64,000 bases of DNA, from positions 78,226 through 142,225 of the forward strand of contig JAQXKZ010000010.1 of assembly GCA_029010715.1 (NCBI GenBank), in the 5' to 3' direction. Positions 8,497 through 16,854 of the stretch are shown piece after piece. The notes below the pieces were generated by a model. That model made no database searches. It had not been told where the DNA came from and saw only the letters and a list, made by a program, of their open reading frames with translations. Both the position numbers and the translations under genes were made by a program. The DNA is from Clostridiales bacterium. Lineage in GTDB: Bacteria; Bacillota; Clostridia; Oscillospirales; Oscillospiraceae. Within the stretch, counting starts at the first letter, position 1; each line of letters begins with the position of its first letter.

Positions 8497-10350
8497 TTAT
8501 GCTCTCTCCGTATCCGTTCTGCACATCTCCACACCGGCGGCGGCTATCGCCGCGGCGTCTATGCCCATGTCGTGCCGCAGCTCCTCCACTGTGCCGTGCG
8601 CAACTATACCGCTGCCGAGATTGAGCAGCTCCGCCGCCTTTATCTCCACACCGGCAACGGAGGCCGCAGCAAGTATGGCGCTGCCCACACAGCCCGCGCT
8701 GCACACCTCTTCCGGGACGAGCAGGCGTCCAGTCCTGAGCAGGGAGCTTATGCAGGTCTCAAAGCTGTTGGGCATTATCATGCCGAGCTTTATTATCTCC
8801 GCGCTGATTCCTTTCCCGGCAAGCTCATCTGCCGCGTTGAGCACCTCGTTTATCATCGTGCCGTAACAGGCAATGGTGACGTCCGTGCCCTCGCGTATGA
8901 CCGCTTCGGCGCTCATGATCGAGTCGGTGTACCTTCCGGCGCCGCCTCTGGGATAGCGCACAGCGGTCGGGCCCGCCACCTCATGCAGGGCAAAGCCGAG
9001 CATATCATGCAGCTCCTGAAAGCTGGCCGGGCAAAGCACCGTCATTCCGGGCACGGCTGAAAGATAGCACACGTCGAACACTCCATGATGGGTCTCGCCG
9101 TCGCTGCCGACCAGGCCGGCTCTGTCTATGCAGAACACAGCGTGCAGCTTCTGCAGCGCCACGTCGTGTATGAGCATGTCGAAGCTTCTCTGCAGGAAGG
9201 TCGAATACACCGCAAACACGGGTATAAGCCCCTGCTTAGCCATTCCTCCCGCCATGGAGCAGGCGTGGCCCTCGGCAATGCCTATATCGAAGAAGCGGTT
9301 CGGGAATTTGGCCGCAAAGCATTCTGTGCCGGTACCGCCCGACATTGCCGCGGTTATGGTGACAATGCGTTCGTCGTTCTCCGCGAACTGGCAAAGATAC
9401 TCGCCCGCCTTATCGGAAAAGCTGGTCGAACACGGCGCAAGTTCTCCGGTTTCAGGATCAAAGCATCCTACGCCGTGGTATTTGTCAGGATGGGCCTCCG
9501 CGTAGCTGCAGCCCTTTCCCTTCACGGTAAGTACGTGCAGCACGACCGCCTTTTTCATATCCTTGGCAAGTCTCAGCGCGTTCTCCAGCTTGTCAAGATT
9601 ATGTCCGTCGACCGGCCCCAGATAGCAAAAGCCCATCTCGCTGAACATATTTCCCGGTAAAAGTCTGGATTTGAGCCATTCCTTGAAATTATGGATAAGC
9701 CTGTACAGCCCCGGAATTTTCTCCGCAAGGCCCCTCAGGCATTGTTTAAGGCTTATGTATGCGGGCTTTATGCGCATGTTCTGCAGTATCTGTGCCATAC
9801 CGCCCACGTTCTCGCTGATGGACATGTTATTGTCGTTGATGATTATGACCATCGGCTCGCCGCTTCCCGCCGCGTCCGCAAGTCCCTCGTGGGACAGACC
9901 GCCGGTCAGCGCGCCGTCGCCTATGAGCGCGACCACGTCATAATCCGCACCCTGCAGCGTCCGCGCCCTCGCCATGCCCAACGCGACCGATATCGAGTTG
10001 GAAGCGTGGCCTGCGATAAACGCGTCGTCAACGCTCTCGCATGGCTTAGGGAAGCCCGAGAGCCCGCCGTGCAGGCGCAGAGTATCGAACCGGTCCCTGC
10101 GGCCGGTTATTATCTTATGTGTATAGCTCTGATGCCCGACATCGAACACCAGCCTGTCAACCGCGGTATCGTATACTCTGTGTATGGCCACGGTCAGCTC
10201 GACCGTGCCGAGGTTCGAGGCGAGGTGTCCGCCGGTGCGCGCTATATTTTCTATCTCGAATTGTCTGAGCTCATCGCACAGCTGCGGCAGCTGCTCTCTG
10301 TCGAGCCGCTTTATATCTGCCGATGAATTTACATTTTCCAGTATACTCAA
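8497..10350 (-). CDS. dxs: 1-deoxy-D-xylulose-5-phosphate synthase
   Basis: A 617-residue thiamine diphosphate enzyme that joins pyruvate and glyceraldehyde 3-phosphate, the first step of the MEP isoprenoid pathway. Landmarks: GHQSYTHKIITGR, HGGLSGFPK.ES with DAFIAGHASNSIS, the ThDP motif IGDGALTGGLSHEGL..IINDNNMSIS, VDGHN, and the transketolase Glu region DIGIAEGHACSMAGG. The start codon is TTG at 10350, preceded by GGGGGA. It is followed within 6 bases by tlyA and preceded by ispA, so the isoprenoid enzymes are linked. Confidence 0.97.
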   Translation of the reverse strand: MSILENVNSSADIKRLDREQLPQLCDELRQFEIENIARTGGHLASNLGTVELTVAIHRVYDTAVDRLVFDVGHQSYTHKIITGRRDRFDTLRLHGGLSGFPKPCESVDDAFIAGHASNSISVALGMARARTLQGADYDVVALIGDGALTGGLSHEGLADAAGSGEPMVIIINDNNMSISENVGGMAQILQNMRIKPAYISLKQCLRGLAEKIPGLYRLIHNFKEWLKSRLLPGNMFSEMGFCYLGPVDGHNLDKLENALRLAKDMKKAVVLHVLTVKGKGCSYAEAHPDKYHGVGCFDPETGELAPCSTSFSDKAGEYLCQFAENDERIVTITAAMSGGTGTECFAAKFPNRFFDIGIAEGHACSMAGGMAKQGLIPVFAVYSTFLQRSFDMLIHDVALQKLHAVFCIDRAGLVGSDGETHHGVFDVCYLSAVPGMTVLCPASFQELHDMLGFALHEVAGPTAVRYPRGGAGRYTDSIMSAEAVIREGTDVTIACYGTMINEVLNAADELAGKGISAEIIKLGMIMPNSFETCISSLLRTGRLLVPEEVCSAGCVGSAILAAASVAGVEIKAAELLNLGSGIVAHGTVEELRHDMGIDAAAIAAAGVEMCRTDTERA

Positions 10351-10386
10351 GATCTTCCCCCATGAAATCGCGCAGACCGCTGCGTT

Positions 10387-11256
10387 TTATTTGTCTCTGG
10401 TAGAAAGAGCGTCCGCAAGCTCTCTAAGGAAGCCTGTGTCCTCAAAAGCCTCGGACAGTACATTTTTGGCAAACTCCGTGAGCTTGTTTACAGTCTTCTC
10501 GCAGCCATCCTTGCCCATGAGCACCATGTAGGTGTTCTTATTTTCCTGACTGTCTGAGCCTACAGGCTTGCCGAGCTCTTCTGTGGAGCTGAGTACGTCA
10601 AGCATGTCGTCCCGTATCTGAAATGCTATGCCGAGCGCGGAACCGAAATGCGCCGCGGCAGCAAGCATAAGCTCGCTCCCGCCGGCGGCGGCGACGCCCA
10701 TCTGACATGCGGCTACAAGGAGCGCTCCAGTCTTGCGGCTGTTGATCTCCGTAAGCTCCTGCTCACTAAGTTTTCTGCCTTCCCAGGCCATATCGAGATA
10801 CTGTCCGCCGCACATACCGTCAAGTCCGACCGAATCGGCCAGAATCCTTGCGCACTCGGCTCTGCGTTCCGCAGGCAGCTCACTGCGCAGTATGGTCCCG
10901 AAGGCCTCAGCCTGCAGCGCGTCACCGGCGAGGGTGGCCGTGCACTCGCCGTACACGACATGGTTCGTCGGTTTCCCGCGGCGCAGATCGTCGTTGTCCA
11001 TGCAGGGCAGATCGTCGTGGATCAGGCTGTATGTGTGCAGCATTTCCACCGCGCAGGCCACGGGAAGCGCTTTTTCAACATCGCCGCCGGCGATACGGCA
11101 GAACTCCAGAACAAGCATGGGCCTGATCCTCTTACCGCCCGCAAGCAGGCTGTAGCGCATGGAAGCGGCAAGTCCGGAGCACAGCGCGCCGTCCGGCATT
11201 GCAAAGTATCTTTCCAGCGCTCCGTCTATTTTTACTTTGTATTCTTCAGCCGTCAT
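10387..11256 (-). CDS. ispA: Polyprenyl (farnesyl) diphosphate synthase IspA
   Basis: A trans-isoprenyl diphosphate synthase of about 289 residues that condenses IPP with allylic diphosphates. The first aspartate-rich motif is DDLPCMDNDDLRRGKPT, the second is FQIRDDMLDVLSS; GGKRIRPMLVL is the IPP-binding region. The ATG at 11256 begins two bases after the xseB stop; an upstream TTG in frame at 11274 would overlap xseB by 17 bases and is less likely. Together with dxs it ties the operon to isoprenoid supply. Confidence 0.95.
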   Translation of the reverse strand: MTAEEYKVKIDGALERYFAMPDGALCSGLAASMRYSLLAGGKRIRPMLVLEFCRIAGGDVEKALPVACAVEMLHTYSLIHDDLPCMDNDDLRRGKPTNHVVYGECTATLAGDALQAEAFGTILRSELPAERRAECARILADSVGLDGMCGGQYLDMAWEGRKLSEQELTEINSRKTGALLVAACQMGVAAAGGSELMLAAAAHFGSALGIAFQIRDDMLDVLSSTEELGKPVGSDSQENKNTYMVLMGKDGCEKTVNKLTEFAKNVLSEAFEDTGFLRELADALSTRDK

Positions 11257-11257
11257 A

Positions 11258-11497
11258 TCACTGTCCGTCCTCAAAATCCATTTCTATCGGGGTCCTGTCC
11301 GGTCCCTTTTTGAGCTTGACTACCTTCTGTTCAGCATCGTCAAGCATTTTGCTGCAAGCGTTTATAAGCCCAGTACCCTCCTCATAGAGGCTGAGGGAAT
11401 CACTCAGTGGCAGATCACCCTTTTCAAGGTGCTTCACGATCTCGTCAAGCCTGTCAAGCGACTGCTCGAAGCTCAGGCTCTGTTTCTTTCCGGCCAT
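11258..11497 (-). CDS. xseB: Exodeoxyribonuclease VII small subunit
   Basis: A 79-residue protein with the XseB pattern FEQSLDRLDEIVKHLEKGDLPL followed by SLSLYEEGTGLINAC and an alpha-helical tail. It binds XseA to form the single-strand-specific exonuclease VII. The start ATG 11497 was chosen because AAGGAG lies about 8 bases upstream; longer in-frame readings extend into xseA. It sits 13 bases after xseA and directly before ispA. Confidence 0.93.
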   Translation of the reverse strand: MAGKKQSLSFEQSLDRLDEIVKHLEKGDLPLSDSLSLYEEGTGLINACSKMLDDAEQKVVKLKKGPDRTPIEMDFEDGQ

Positions 11498-11510
11498 CTG
11501 CGCTGCTCCT

Positions 11511-12719
11511 TTACTTTGATTTTTCGGTCTTTTCAACAAGACACTCCGCACTTCCGTCCGAAAGCGCAAGACTTATCCTGTCCCCTGCCGATATATCGTC
11601 TATACTCTTTATGCAGTTTCCGTCACTGTCGGCGGCGATCGCATAGCCCCGCGTCAGTACGCGCAGCGGGCTCATCGCGTCAAGCGCCGCCGCAAGACTG
11701 ACGAAACGCTGCCTTCCGGCGTGCAGGCTGCGCTCCGCCGCCGCTATCATCCGCTCGCGTATGCGGTCAAGCTCAAGGCGTCTGTTATCAAACTGCGCCG
11801 TCGGATTTGTAATGACCGGCCTTGACCTGTAGCTTTCCAGTCTGTCGCTGAGCTGCGAAAGCTTTTTTCGCATGGCTTGTCCGGCACGGATATTATAAGC
11901 GGATATCAGCTCGCTCAGCTCACGGCAGTCCGGAACGGCGATCTCCGCCGCGTTTGAAGGCGTGGAAGCACGCCTGTCGGCGACATAGTCTGAGATGGTG
12001 ACGTCCGGTTCATGCCCGACGGCCGAGATCACCGGCAGCCGCGACTCATATATGGCGCGTGCAACACGTTCGTCGTTAAATGCCCAAAGGTCCTCTATCG
12101 AGCCGCCTCCCCTGCCGGTAATGATGAGATCGGCAACATCAAATTCGTTTGCGTACCTGATAGCTCCGACGATCTCCGGAGGCGCCTCAATGCCCTGTAC
12201 ACGCACCGGCAGCAGGATCACCTTTGCCATCGGCCAGCGGTGCCCCAATATGCGTATCATATCGTGCACGGCGGCGCCTGCAGAGGACGTGATTATCGCA
12301 ATGCGCCCGGGAAATTCCGGCAGCGGTTTTTTATGTGCCGGATCAAACAGACCCTCTCCGGCAAGCTTAGCTTTCAGCTGCTCAAAGGCAACCTGCAGAT
12401 CTCCGGTACCTTCCGGCATCAGCGCCGAGCAGTAGAGCTGGTACGCTCCGTCACGCGGATAGACCGCTACGCGGCCCCAGGCGGTGACTCCCATGCCGCT
12501 TTCCGGACGAAAGCGCAGCTTTGAAGCGCTGCTTTTGAACATCACGCAGCGCAGACTGCTCTCGCTGTCCTTAAGCGTGAAGTAATGGTGCCCCGATGGG
12601 TATATTTTATAGTTGGACAGCTCGCCGCGGACACAGACGTTTGCCAGCATAGGATCCGATTCCAGCAGGCCCTTTATGCGCGCGTTAAGCTCGCTGACTG
12701 TAATGGCCTGATTATCCAT
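11511..12719 (-). CDS. xseA: Exodeoxyribonuclease VII large subunit
   Basis: A 402-residue catalytic subunit of exonuclease VII. The N-terminal OB-fold starts ITVSELNARIKGLLESDPML and includes GELSNYKIYPSGHHYFTLKD; the core has IAIITSSAGAAVHDMIRIL, DLIITGRGGGSIEDLWAFND and VISAVGHEPDVTISDYVAD.RASTPSNAAE, all family hallmarks. The ATG at 12719 overlaps the nusB stop by 8 bases (ATGGATAA), indicating translational coupling. Longer upstream reading into nusB is rejected. Confidence 0.96.
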   Translation of the reverse strand: MDNQAITVSELNARIKGLLESDPMLANVCVRGELSNYKIYPSGHHYFTLKDSESSLRCVMFKSSASKLRFRPESGMGVTAWGRVAVYPRDGAYQLYCSALMPEGTGDLQVAFEQLKAKLAGEGLFDPAHKKPLPEFPGRIAIITSSAGAAVHDMIRILGHRWPMAKVILLPVRVQGIEAPPEIVGAIRYANEFDVADLIITGRGGGSIEDLWAFNDERVARAIYESRLPVISAVGHEPDVTISDYVADRRASTPSNAAEIAVPDCRELSELISAYNIRAGQAMRKKLSQLSDRLESYRSRPVITNPTAQFDNRRLELDRIRERMIAAAERSLHAGRQRFVSLAAALDAMSPLRVLTRGYAIAADSDGNCIKSIDDISAGDRISLALSDGSAECLVEKTEKSK

Positions 12720-13263
12720 TGGTCTGCTTTTCTCCGTCAGCGGTCGTTTCCGCTTCAGGTGCGGCGTTCCCTGCTTCCGGCGCAGCTTCTTCAGCTTGCG
12801 CGGCTTCATCCGCCGGAATATTTATCTCTCCGCGCATGAATCCGCCGAGCACACCGTTGACGAAAGCGACGGTATCGGGTTCATCATAGCCCTTATCGAG
12901 CTCAACGGCCTCATTTATGGCCGCGGCGTTCGGGACATCGTCCATGTACATTATCTCGCATATGGCGCAGCGCAGCACCGCAAGCGCAGTCTTTGAAATG
13001 CGTTCGATCTTCCATCCCTTCGCATAGCGGCGGATATACTGGTCTATCTCCATGCGCCTGTCAAAAGTCAGCGTAGCGAGGCGGCGGATATACTCCATAT
13101 GCTTTTCGTTGGGATATTCGCTGTAAAGCTCATCCTCTTCGCCGAGCGTCGCATAGTAATCCCGGTCGAAGAATTTATCCATCATTTCCTGCGGCAGCTC
13201 TTCCATGGCAGACGCAGCAAAGCCCAGCTGTATGGCTATTTCCCGGGCAGTATTTCTGGTCAT
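12712..13263 (-). CDS. nusB: Transcription antitermination factor NusB, with acidic C-terminal extension
   Basis: NusB binds boxA RNA with S10 and supports rRNA antitermination. Here MTRNTAREIAIQLGFA opens a helical domain, and MEIDQYIRRYAKGWKIERISKTALAVLRCAICEI (positions about 92-125) is the classical NusB core, followed by AAINEAVELDKGYDEPDTVAFVNGVLGG. The protein is 183 residues, longer than the usual 130-150, because of a tail of about 30 Ala/Glu-rich residues (AAQAEEAAPEAGNAAPEAE). The tail is low complexity and probably disordered. It couples to xseA by overlap. Confidence 0.94.
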   Translation of the reverse strand: MTRNTAREIAIQLGFAASAMEELPQEMMDKFFDRDYYATLGEEDELYSEYPNEKHMEYIRRLATLTFDRRMEIDQYIRRYAKGWKIERISKTALAVLRCAICEIMYMDDVPNAAAINEAVELDKGYDEPDTVAFVNGVLGGFMRGEINIPADEAAQAEEAAPEAGNAAPEAETTADGEKQTNG

Positions 13264-13280
13264 GGCTGTTCCTCCAGCTT

Positions 13281-13643
13281 TTATTTATCGAAGGCTATAC
13301 CGGAAACGTGCACATTGACTTCGGCCTGCTCAATCCCGGTGGTGGACTGCACCACGGTCATAACTTTATCCTGCACCTTCTTTGCAACGTTCACTATGTT
13401 GCAGCCGTACATCACGGTTATTATCACGTCGACGACTATCCTGTCATCAACGAACTGGACCTTAACGCCCTTCGACACCGTTTTGAGCCCGATGAGTTCC
13501 GCGAGTTCTGCCCCGGCGGTATTGGAAAGGCCGGCAACGCCGTCAACCTCGCTTATTGCAGAGCGGACCATGCTGCTGATAACTTCTTCGGAAATATTGA
13601 TGCTGCCCTTCTCGTCCTGGCAGGTGATATAATTCTCGCCCAT
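13281..13643 (-). CDS. Asp23/Gls24 family envelope stress protein
   Basis: A 120-residue single-domain Asp23 protein (also DUF322). Typical pattern: GSINISEEVISSMVRSAISEVDGVAGL, then VQFVDDRIVVDVIITVMYGCNIVNVAKKVQ and VVQSTTGIEQAEVNVHVSGI. Members associate with the envelope or respond to alkaline stress; the role is not defined. The start at 13643 has AGGAGG 6 bases upstream. It is the first gene of the run to recN, a conserved position next to nusB in clostridia. A possible -10 box TAAAAT lies at about 13671-13676 without a good -35. Confidence 0.9.
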   Translation of the reverse strand: MGENYITCQDEKGSINISEEVISSMVRSAISEVDGVAGLSNTAGAELAELIGLKTVSKGVKVQFVDDRIVVDVIITVMYGCNIVNVAKKVQDKVMTVVQSTTGIEQAEVNVHVSGIAFDK

Positions 13644-13729
13644 GGTAAACCTCCTAAATGAAATCATAGTATTTTACCACGTGGAACATAAAAAATAAAG
13701 GGCAATATTCAAAATTCCGGGATTATACG

Positions 13730-13766
13730 AAAAAATATGCAGGCACACGCTTGCGCATGCGCCTGC
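13730..13766 (-). terminator. Terminator of the spoIIIA operon
   Basis: On the minus strand GCAGGCGCATGC pairs with GCGTGTGCCTGC over 12 pairs (two G-U) around a GCAA tetraloop (13739-13766), followed by ATATTTTTT. It separates spoIIIAH from the asp23-nusB operon. Confidence 0.88.
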
Positions 13767-13799
13767 TTTTCCGCGCCCGTGCAGGCTTTTCAGACCTGC

Positions 13800-14339
13800 T
13801 CAGGCTTTGACCTCTATTATGCTCAGCTGCGTCGGCTCATAATCCGTTGAGCTGCATATGACATCGGTTATCCTGGCAACGGCTTCCTCGCTCAGCCCGT
13901 CAGCCGGAGCCGGTACCGCTACCGTCACGCAGTCATTTCCTATGTACACCACGCAGTCGGCAAAGTCCTTCGCGATAAGCAGATTCTCTATCTGTGACTC
14001 CTGCATGGAGCACTTGGCCATGGCTGATATCGCGTTCATGGCGCTGTCTATTGTCTCCTGTGATGCGGCTTCCGACGCCGCCGCCGTCTGCAGCAGCTCA
14101 AGCGCCTCGTCCCTCGACACCTGTCTGGTCAGCCTCGCCTCGGCAAAATACTCCGTGCCGGAGACAAGCAGGCTGTCGGCAAAGTTTGTGTCCGCCGCCA
14201 GCATTGCCTGATCCTCGGCATAGACCATCTCCGAGTCCGGCTTACCCCATCTGTTGTTATAGGTCCAGTTGAGCACCACGGCAGCGCATACGAACATCAG
14301 CACCGCCAGCATCGTCAGGTTTCTTTTCCTGTTCTTCAT
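13800..14339 (-). CDS. spoIIIAH: Stage III sporulation protein AH
   Basis: A 179-residue single-pass protein. Residues about 8-26 form the membrane anchor and the C-terminal part is a ring-building domain exposed in the space between mother cell and forespore, where SpoIIIAH binds SpoIIQ. Visible features are a basic N-terminus, the helical linker with LTRQVSRDEALELLQTAAAS, and the SpoIIIAH domain start AMAKCSMQESQIENLLIAKDF. This is the last gene of the spoIIIA operon and is followed by a strong terminator. No spoIIQ is in the window. Confidence 0.94.
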   Translation of the reverse strand: MKNRKRNLTMLAVLMFVCAAVVLNWTYNNRWGKPDSEMVYAEDQAMLAADTNFADSLLVSGTEYFAEARLTRQVSRDEALELLQTAAASEAASQETIDSAMNAISAMAKCSMQESQIENLLIAKDFADCVVYIGNDCVTVAVPAPADGLSEEAVARITDVICSSTDYEPTQLSIIEVKA

Positions 14340-14357
14340 GGTTATCCCTTCTCCTCC

Positions 14358-14690
14358 TTATGCTCCGTCTGCCATTTTCAGTATTGTGATCTTATCCGCG
14401 CCGAACCCGGTATATGAGCCGACAGCACGGATAATATCCAGTCTTACGGACGCATCGTCTGCACCGGTACAGACAACGACAACACCGCTGTCCGATATCA
14501 GTACCTTCGCCTCTCCGACGCCGTCCGAACTTGAGAGTATGTGCGCCACCAGTTCGTCTCCGCTCAGCTCCGTACTCTTTCCCTCTCCCGGGCCGGGCAG
14601 CAGCATCAGCAGCACGCCGGCTATAAGGATAAGAATGGGGTACTTGAAGCGCTCAAGCGCCGCAGTCCTGTTTTTAAACTTATCCTTCAC
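14358..14690 (-). CDS. spoIIIAG: Stage III sporulation protein AG
   Basis: SpoIIIAG forms a large ring in the mother cell-forespore channel. The protein seen (about 110 residues from GTG 14690) has one membrane segment (FKYPILILIAGVLLMLLPGP), then a shortened ring domain with VGEAKVLISDSGVVVVCTGADD. That is smaller than Bacillus SpoIIIAG (about 230). The GTG start at 14690 overlaps the spoIIIAF stop and has GAAAGG upstream; an in-frame codon at 14729 would overlap spoIIIAF by 50 bases. Identity is supported mainly by position and topology. Confidence 0.85.
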   Translation of the reverse strand: MKDKFKNRTAALERFKYPILILIAGVLLMLLPGPGEGKSTELSGDELVAHILSSSDGVGEAKVLISDSGVVVVCTGADDASVRLDIIRAVGSYTGFGADKITILKMADGA

Positions 14691-15162
14691 CGCACCACTG
14701 CTGCCTTTCCGTCGGTATACCCAGGTCATCCCGGATTATTCCGGCAAGCTCCGACGCCGCTTTTTCGTCCGCGCCAGCGATAATCTGCGCGGAATACGGC
14801 ACCCACAGGCCCTCCAGGCTCCACTGCGCCTGTACCTTAACGTCTATGCCGTCCAGCCCCAGTTCACCCGCTTTGTCCATAATATATTCCTCGCACTGCC
14901 GTTCTATGACTATGCGGTTGAGTCTGTCTTCTATCTTTTCCGCGTTTGCGGTTATTCCCGCCTCAGCCTCCCTCAGCTTCGCCGTCTCCAGTGCATACAC
15001 ATCGAAGTCAAGCTCCCTGAGCGGACTCAACACCGCGAGTGTGAGCACCGCCGTACACAACAGCTGAGTCACTTTTTTCACGCCGCCATCCGGCGTAAGG
15101 CTCAGTGCCGCTCCGCAAAGCAGCGACACGGCGCAAAGCTGCCGTATGCTCTCCTGTATCAT
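14680..15162 (-). CDS. spoIIIAF: Stage III sporulation protein AF
   Basis: A 160-residue protein with two N-terminal membrane segments (about residues 8-24 and 33-50) and a soluble C-terminal domain resembling secretion-system ring proteins. Start ATG 15162 overlaps the spoIIIAE stop as ATGA. SpoIIIAF is part of the A-Q feeding-tube complex. The family pattern GGVKKVTQLLCTAVLTLAVLSPL and the conserved LSPL..L segment are visible. Spacing within the operon is tight, with overlaps at both ends. Confidence 0.9.
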   Translation of the reverse strand: MIQESIRQLCAVSLLCGAALSLTPDGGVKKVTQLLCTAVLTLAVLSPLRELDFDVYALETAKLREAEAGITANAEKIEDRLNRIVIERQCEEYIMDKAGELGLDGIDVKVQAQWSLEGLWVPYSAQIIAGADEKAASELAGIIRDDLGIPTERQQWCGEG

Positions 15163-16265
15163 CCCGACACCGCCTTCATTCCGGCCATCAGCGAGATGAA
15201 AAGCATTATCCCGCAGCAGCCCAGCAGTCCGAGCATCATGCCCATGGCATTGCTCACGCCGGTAAACAGCGCCGACAGACGCGTACCCTCCATTGATTCG
15301 GTCACGGCGGCCGCCGCACGGAGTATCAGCATCTTCACCGACAGCACCGCAAACGGCCCGGCACAGAGTATACATACGCTTATGAGGCCGAACACACCCG
15401 CGCAGTTTTTAATGACCGAGGCCGCCGCCAGCACAGCCGCCGAGGCGTCCGAAATCATTCCGCCTACCACCGGCAGAGCATGGGAGATGAGCGTCCTCGC
15501 GGTTTTTACCGCGGCGGCGTCGGCGCTGGAGCTGATAACTCCCGTCATACCGATATAGGCGGTGAATGCGATCGTCATGCCGGTCATCATTATCGTTGAG
15601 AGCCACTTTGTGAATCTGGCCGCCGCATTCATCAGCGGGTTCGGAAACGCGCTGTTTGCGACAGACACCGCAAGGTAGGCATACACCGTCGGGATCACGA
15701 GCTTCTGTCCTATGCTCATAAGCACATCCAACGCGAAGCTGACCGCGGCGAACTTCACGCTTGCCGAAGTAATAGCACCTCCGGCGGCCGCGGCAGTAAA
15801 AACCACCGGCAGCGCCGCCTTCGAATAGTCGGAGAGGCGGTACATGGACTCCACGGTCTGCGCTATCAGCCCGTCCACGCCGCCGAGCGTGACGGCAGCA
15901 GCGGCGCAGCAGCCGCCTATTTCGATATAATCCGCTATGTTCCTGCTGCCGCACAGTGCCCCGCCCAGCGTACACAGCAGGGCGACCGCGATCAGGGACG
16001 CTCCGAAGCCTATACTGGAGCGCAGCTCATTTACGACGCTGCTCAGGAATTTCTGCCACAGACGCATCATCGCGCCGCCTGCGTCATAGCTTCCGTCCGC
16101 CGTCACCGCCCCGCTGATTTCACGTTCCTCATCGCTTAGCAGCTCATTCAGCGCATACAGGCCGGTCTCTTTTGCGGCCTCCTCGTTCAGTTCTTCAGCA
16201 TAGGCTCTGCCTCCGAGAAGCGGCATGAGCATTAACACCAGCAGCAATGTTTTTAATGTTTTCAT
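15159..16265 (-). CDS. spoIIIAE: Stage III sporulation protein AE
   Basis: The largest membrane component of the SpoIIIA-SpoIIQ complex, 368 residues with a signal peptide (MKTLKTLLLVLMLMPLLGGRAYA) and about seven or eight later membrane segments. Conserved family elements include SDYSKAALPVVFTAAAA near the middle, PLMNAAARFTKWLS, and ISHALPVVGGMISDASAAV. The ATG at 16265 overlaps the spoIIIAD stop (ATGA). It is a likely channel-forming protein in the outer forespore membrane. Confidence 0.96.
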   Translation of the reverse strand: MKTLKTLLLVLMLMPLLGGRAYAEELNEEAAKETGLYALNELLSDEEREISGAVTADGSYDAGGAMMRLWQKFLSSVVNELRSSIGFGASLIAVALLCTLGGALCGSRNIADYIEIGGCCAAAAVTLGGVDGLIAQTVESMYRLSDYSKAALPVVFTAAAAGGAITSASVKFAAVSFALDVLMSIGQKLVIPTVYAYLAVSVANSAFPNPLMNAAARFTKWLSTIMMTGMTIAFTAYIGMTGVISSSADAAAVKTARTLISHALPVVGGMISDASAAVLAAASVIKNCAGVFGLISVCILCAGPFAVLSVKMLILRAAAAVTESMEGTRLSALFTGVSNAMGMMLGLLGCCGIMLFISLMAGMKAVSG

Positions 16266-16648
16266 ACCATTCCGCCTATCATTTCGAGCATACTCAGCAG
16301 CAGCGGCATTGCTACCGCCGCCGCGCACAGGGTCCCGGCTATCTCCACCGCGGCGGCAATCGCCGACTGAGACGCATCACGGCAAAGTTCCGAGGCAATC
16401 CGGGTCACCGCCGCAATGCCCACACATTTTATTACGGGCTGTATGAGCGTGCTGGATACGCCGAGTATATTACGTGCGCTGCGTACCATGTCGCCCAGGC
16501 TCGCGGCAAGGCCAAGGGTCCCCAGCAGCAAAACGGCGATTGCAGCCGAGCTCACGGAAAAAGCCATCTCAGGGTTTGAGCGCTTTATCAGAAGGCAGAC
16601 CACCGCTGCGAGAAGCGCAAGCCCCGCGCATTTTACAATTACTTCCAC
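16262..16648 (-). CDS. spoIIIAD: Stage III sporulation protein AD
   Basis: A 128-residue protein with four predicted membrane segments. It matches SpoIIIAD in the GVSSTLIQPVIKCVGIAAVTRIASELCRDASQSAIAAAVE stretch (positions about 62-100, quoted in parts: KCVGIA, ELCRDAS). With SpoIIIAC it resembles flagellar FliQ-like export subunits. It starts 2 bases after the spoIIIAC stop and overlaps spoIIIAE. Confidence 0.95.
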   Translation of the reverse strand: MEVIVKCAGLALLAAVVCLLIKRSNPEMAFSVSSAAIAVLLLGTLGLAASLGDMVRSARNILGVSSTLIQPVIKCVGIAAVTRIASELCRDASQSAIAAAVEIAGTLCAAAVAMPLLLSMLEMIGGMV

Positions 16649-16650
16649 CG

Positions 16651-16845
16651 TTACAGGTTAAAAAGCGTCTTTATCATATTGAACAGCTCGCTTATTTTCT
16701 GCACAACCATCATAAGCACCACTACCAGCGCGGTGATCGTCGTCATAAGAGCCTGCTCGTCCCGGCCCGAGCGCTGCAGGAGGATGTTCAGTACAGCAAC
16801 CAGAATGCCAACAGCCGCAATCTTGAAAATCAGATCTATATCCAT
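16651..16845 (-). CDS. spoIIIAC: Stage III sporulation protein AC
   Basis: A 64-residue protein with two membrane helices, the exact expected size. MDIDLIFKIAAVGILVAVLN is followed by the conserved loop LLQRSGRDEQALM and a second helix ending ISELFNMIKTLFNL. It is a small integral component of the forespore channel. GGAGT upstream of ATG 16845 serves as the ribosome binding site. Confidence 0.95.
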   Translation of the reverse strand: MDIDLIFKIAAVGILVAVLNILLQRSGRDEQALMTTITALVVVLMMVVQKISELFNMIKTLFNL

Positions 16846-16854
16846 CGTTTACTC

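Noticed and set aside
7771..9060. 429-codon open frame antisense to tlyA and dxs
   Set aside because: Overlaps two certain genes and has no recognisable domain.
13735..13800. Direct repeats of GCAGGC as possible mobile element ends
   Set aside because: They are arms of the spoIIIA terminator and a GC-rich spacer; no duplication or transposase.
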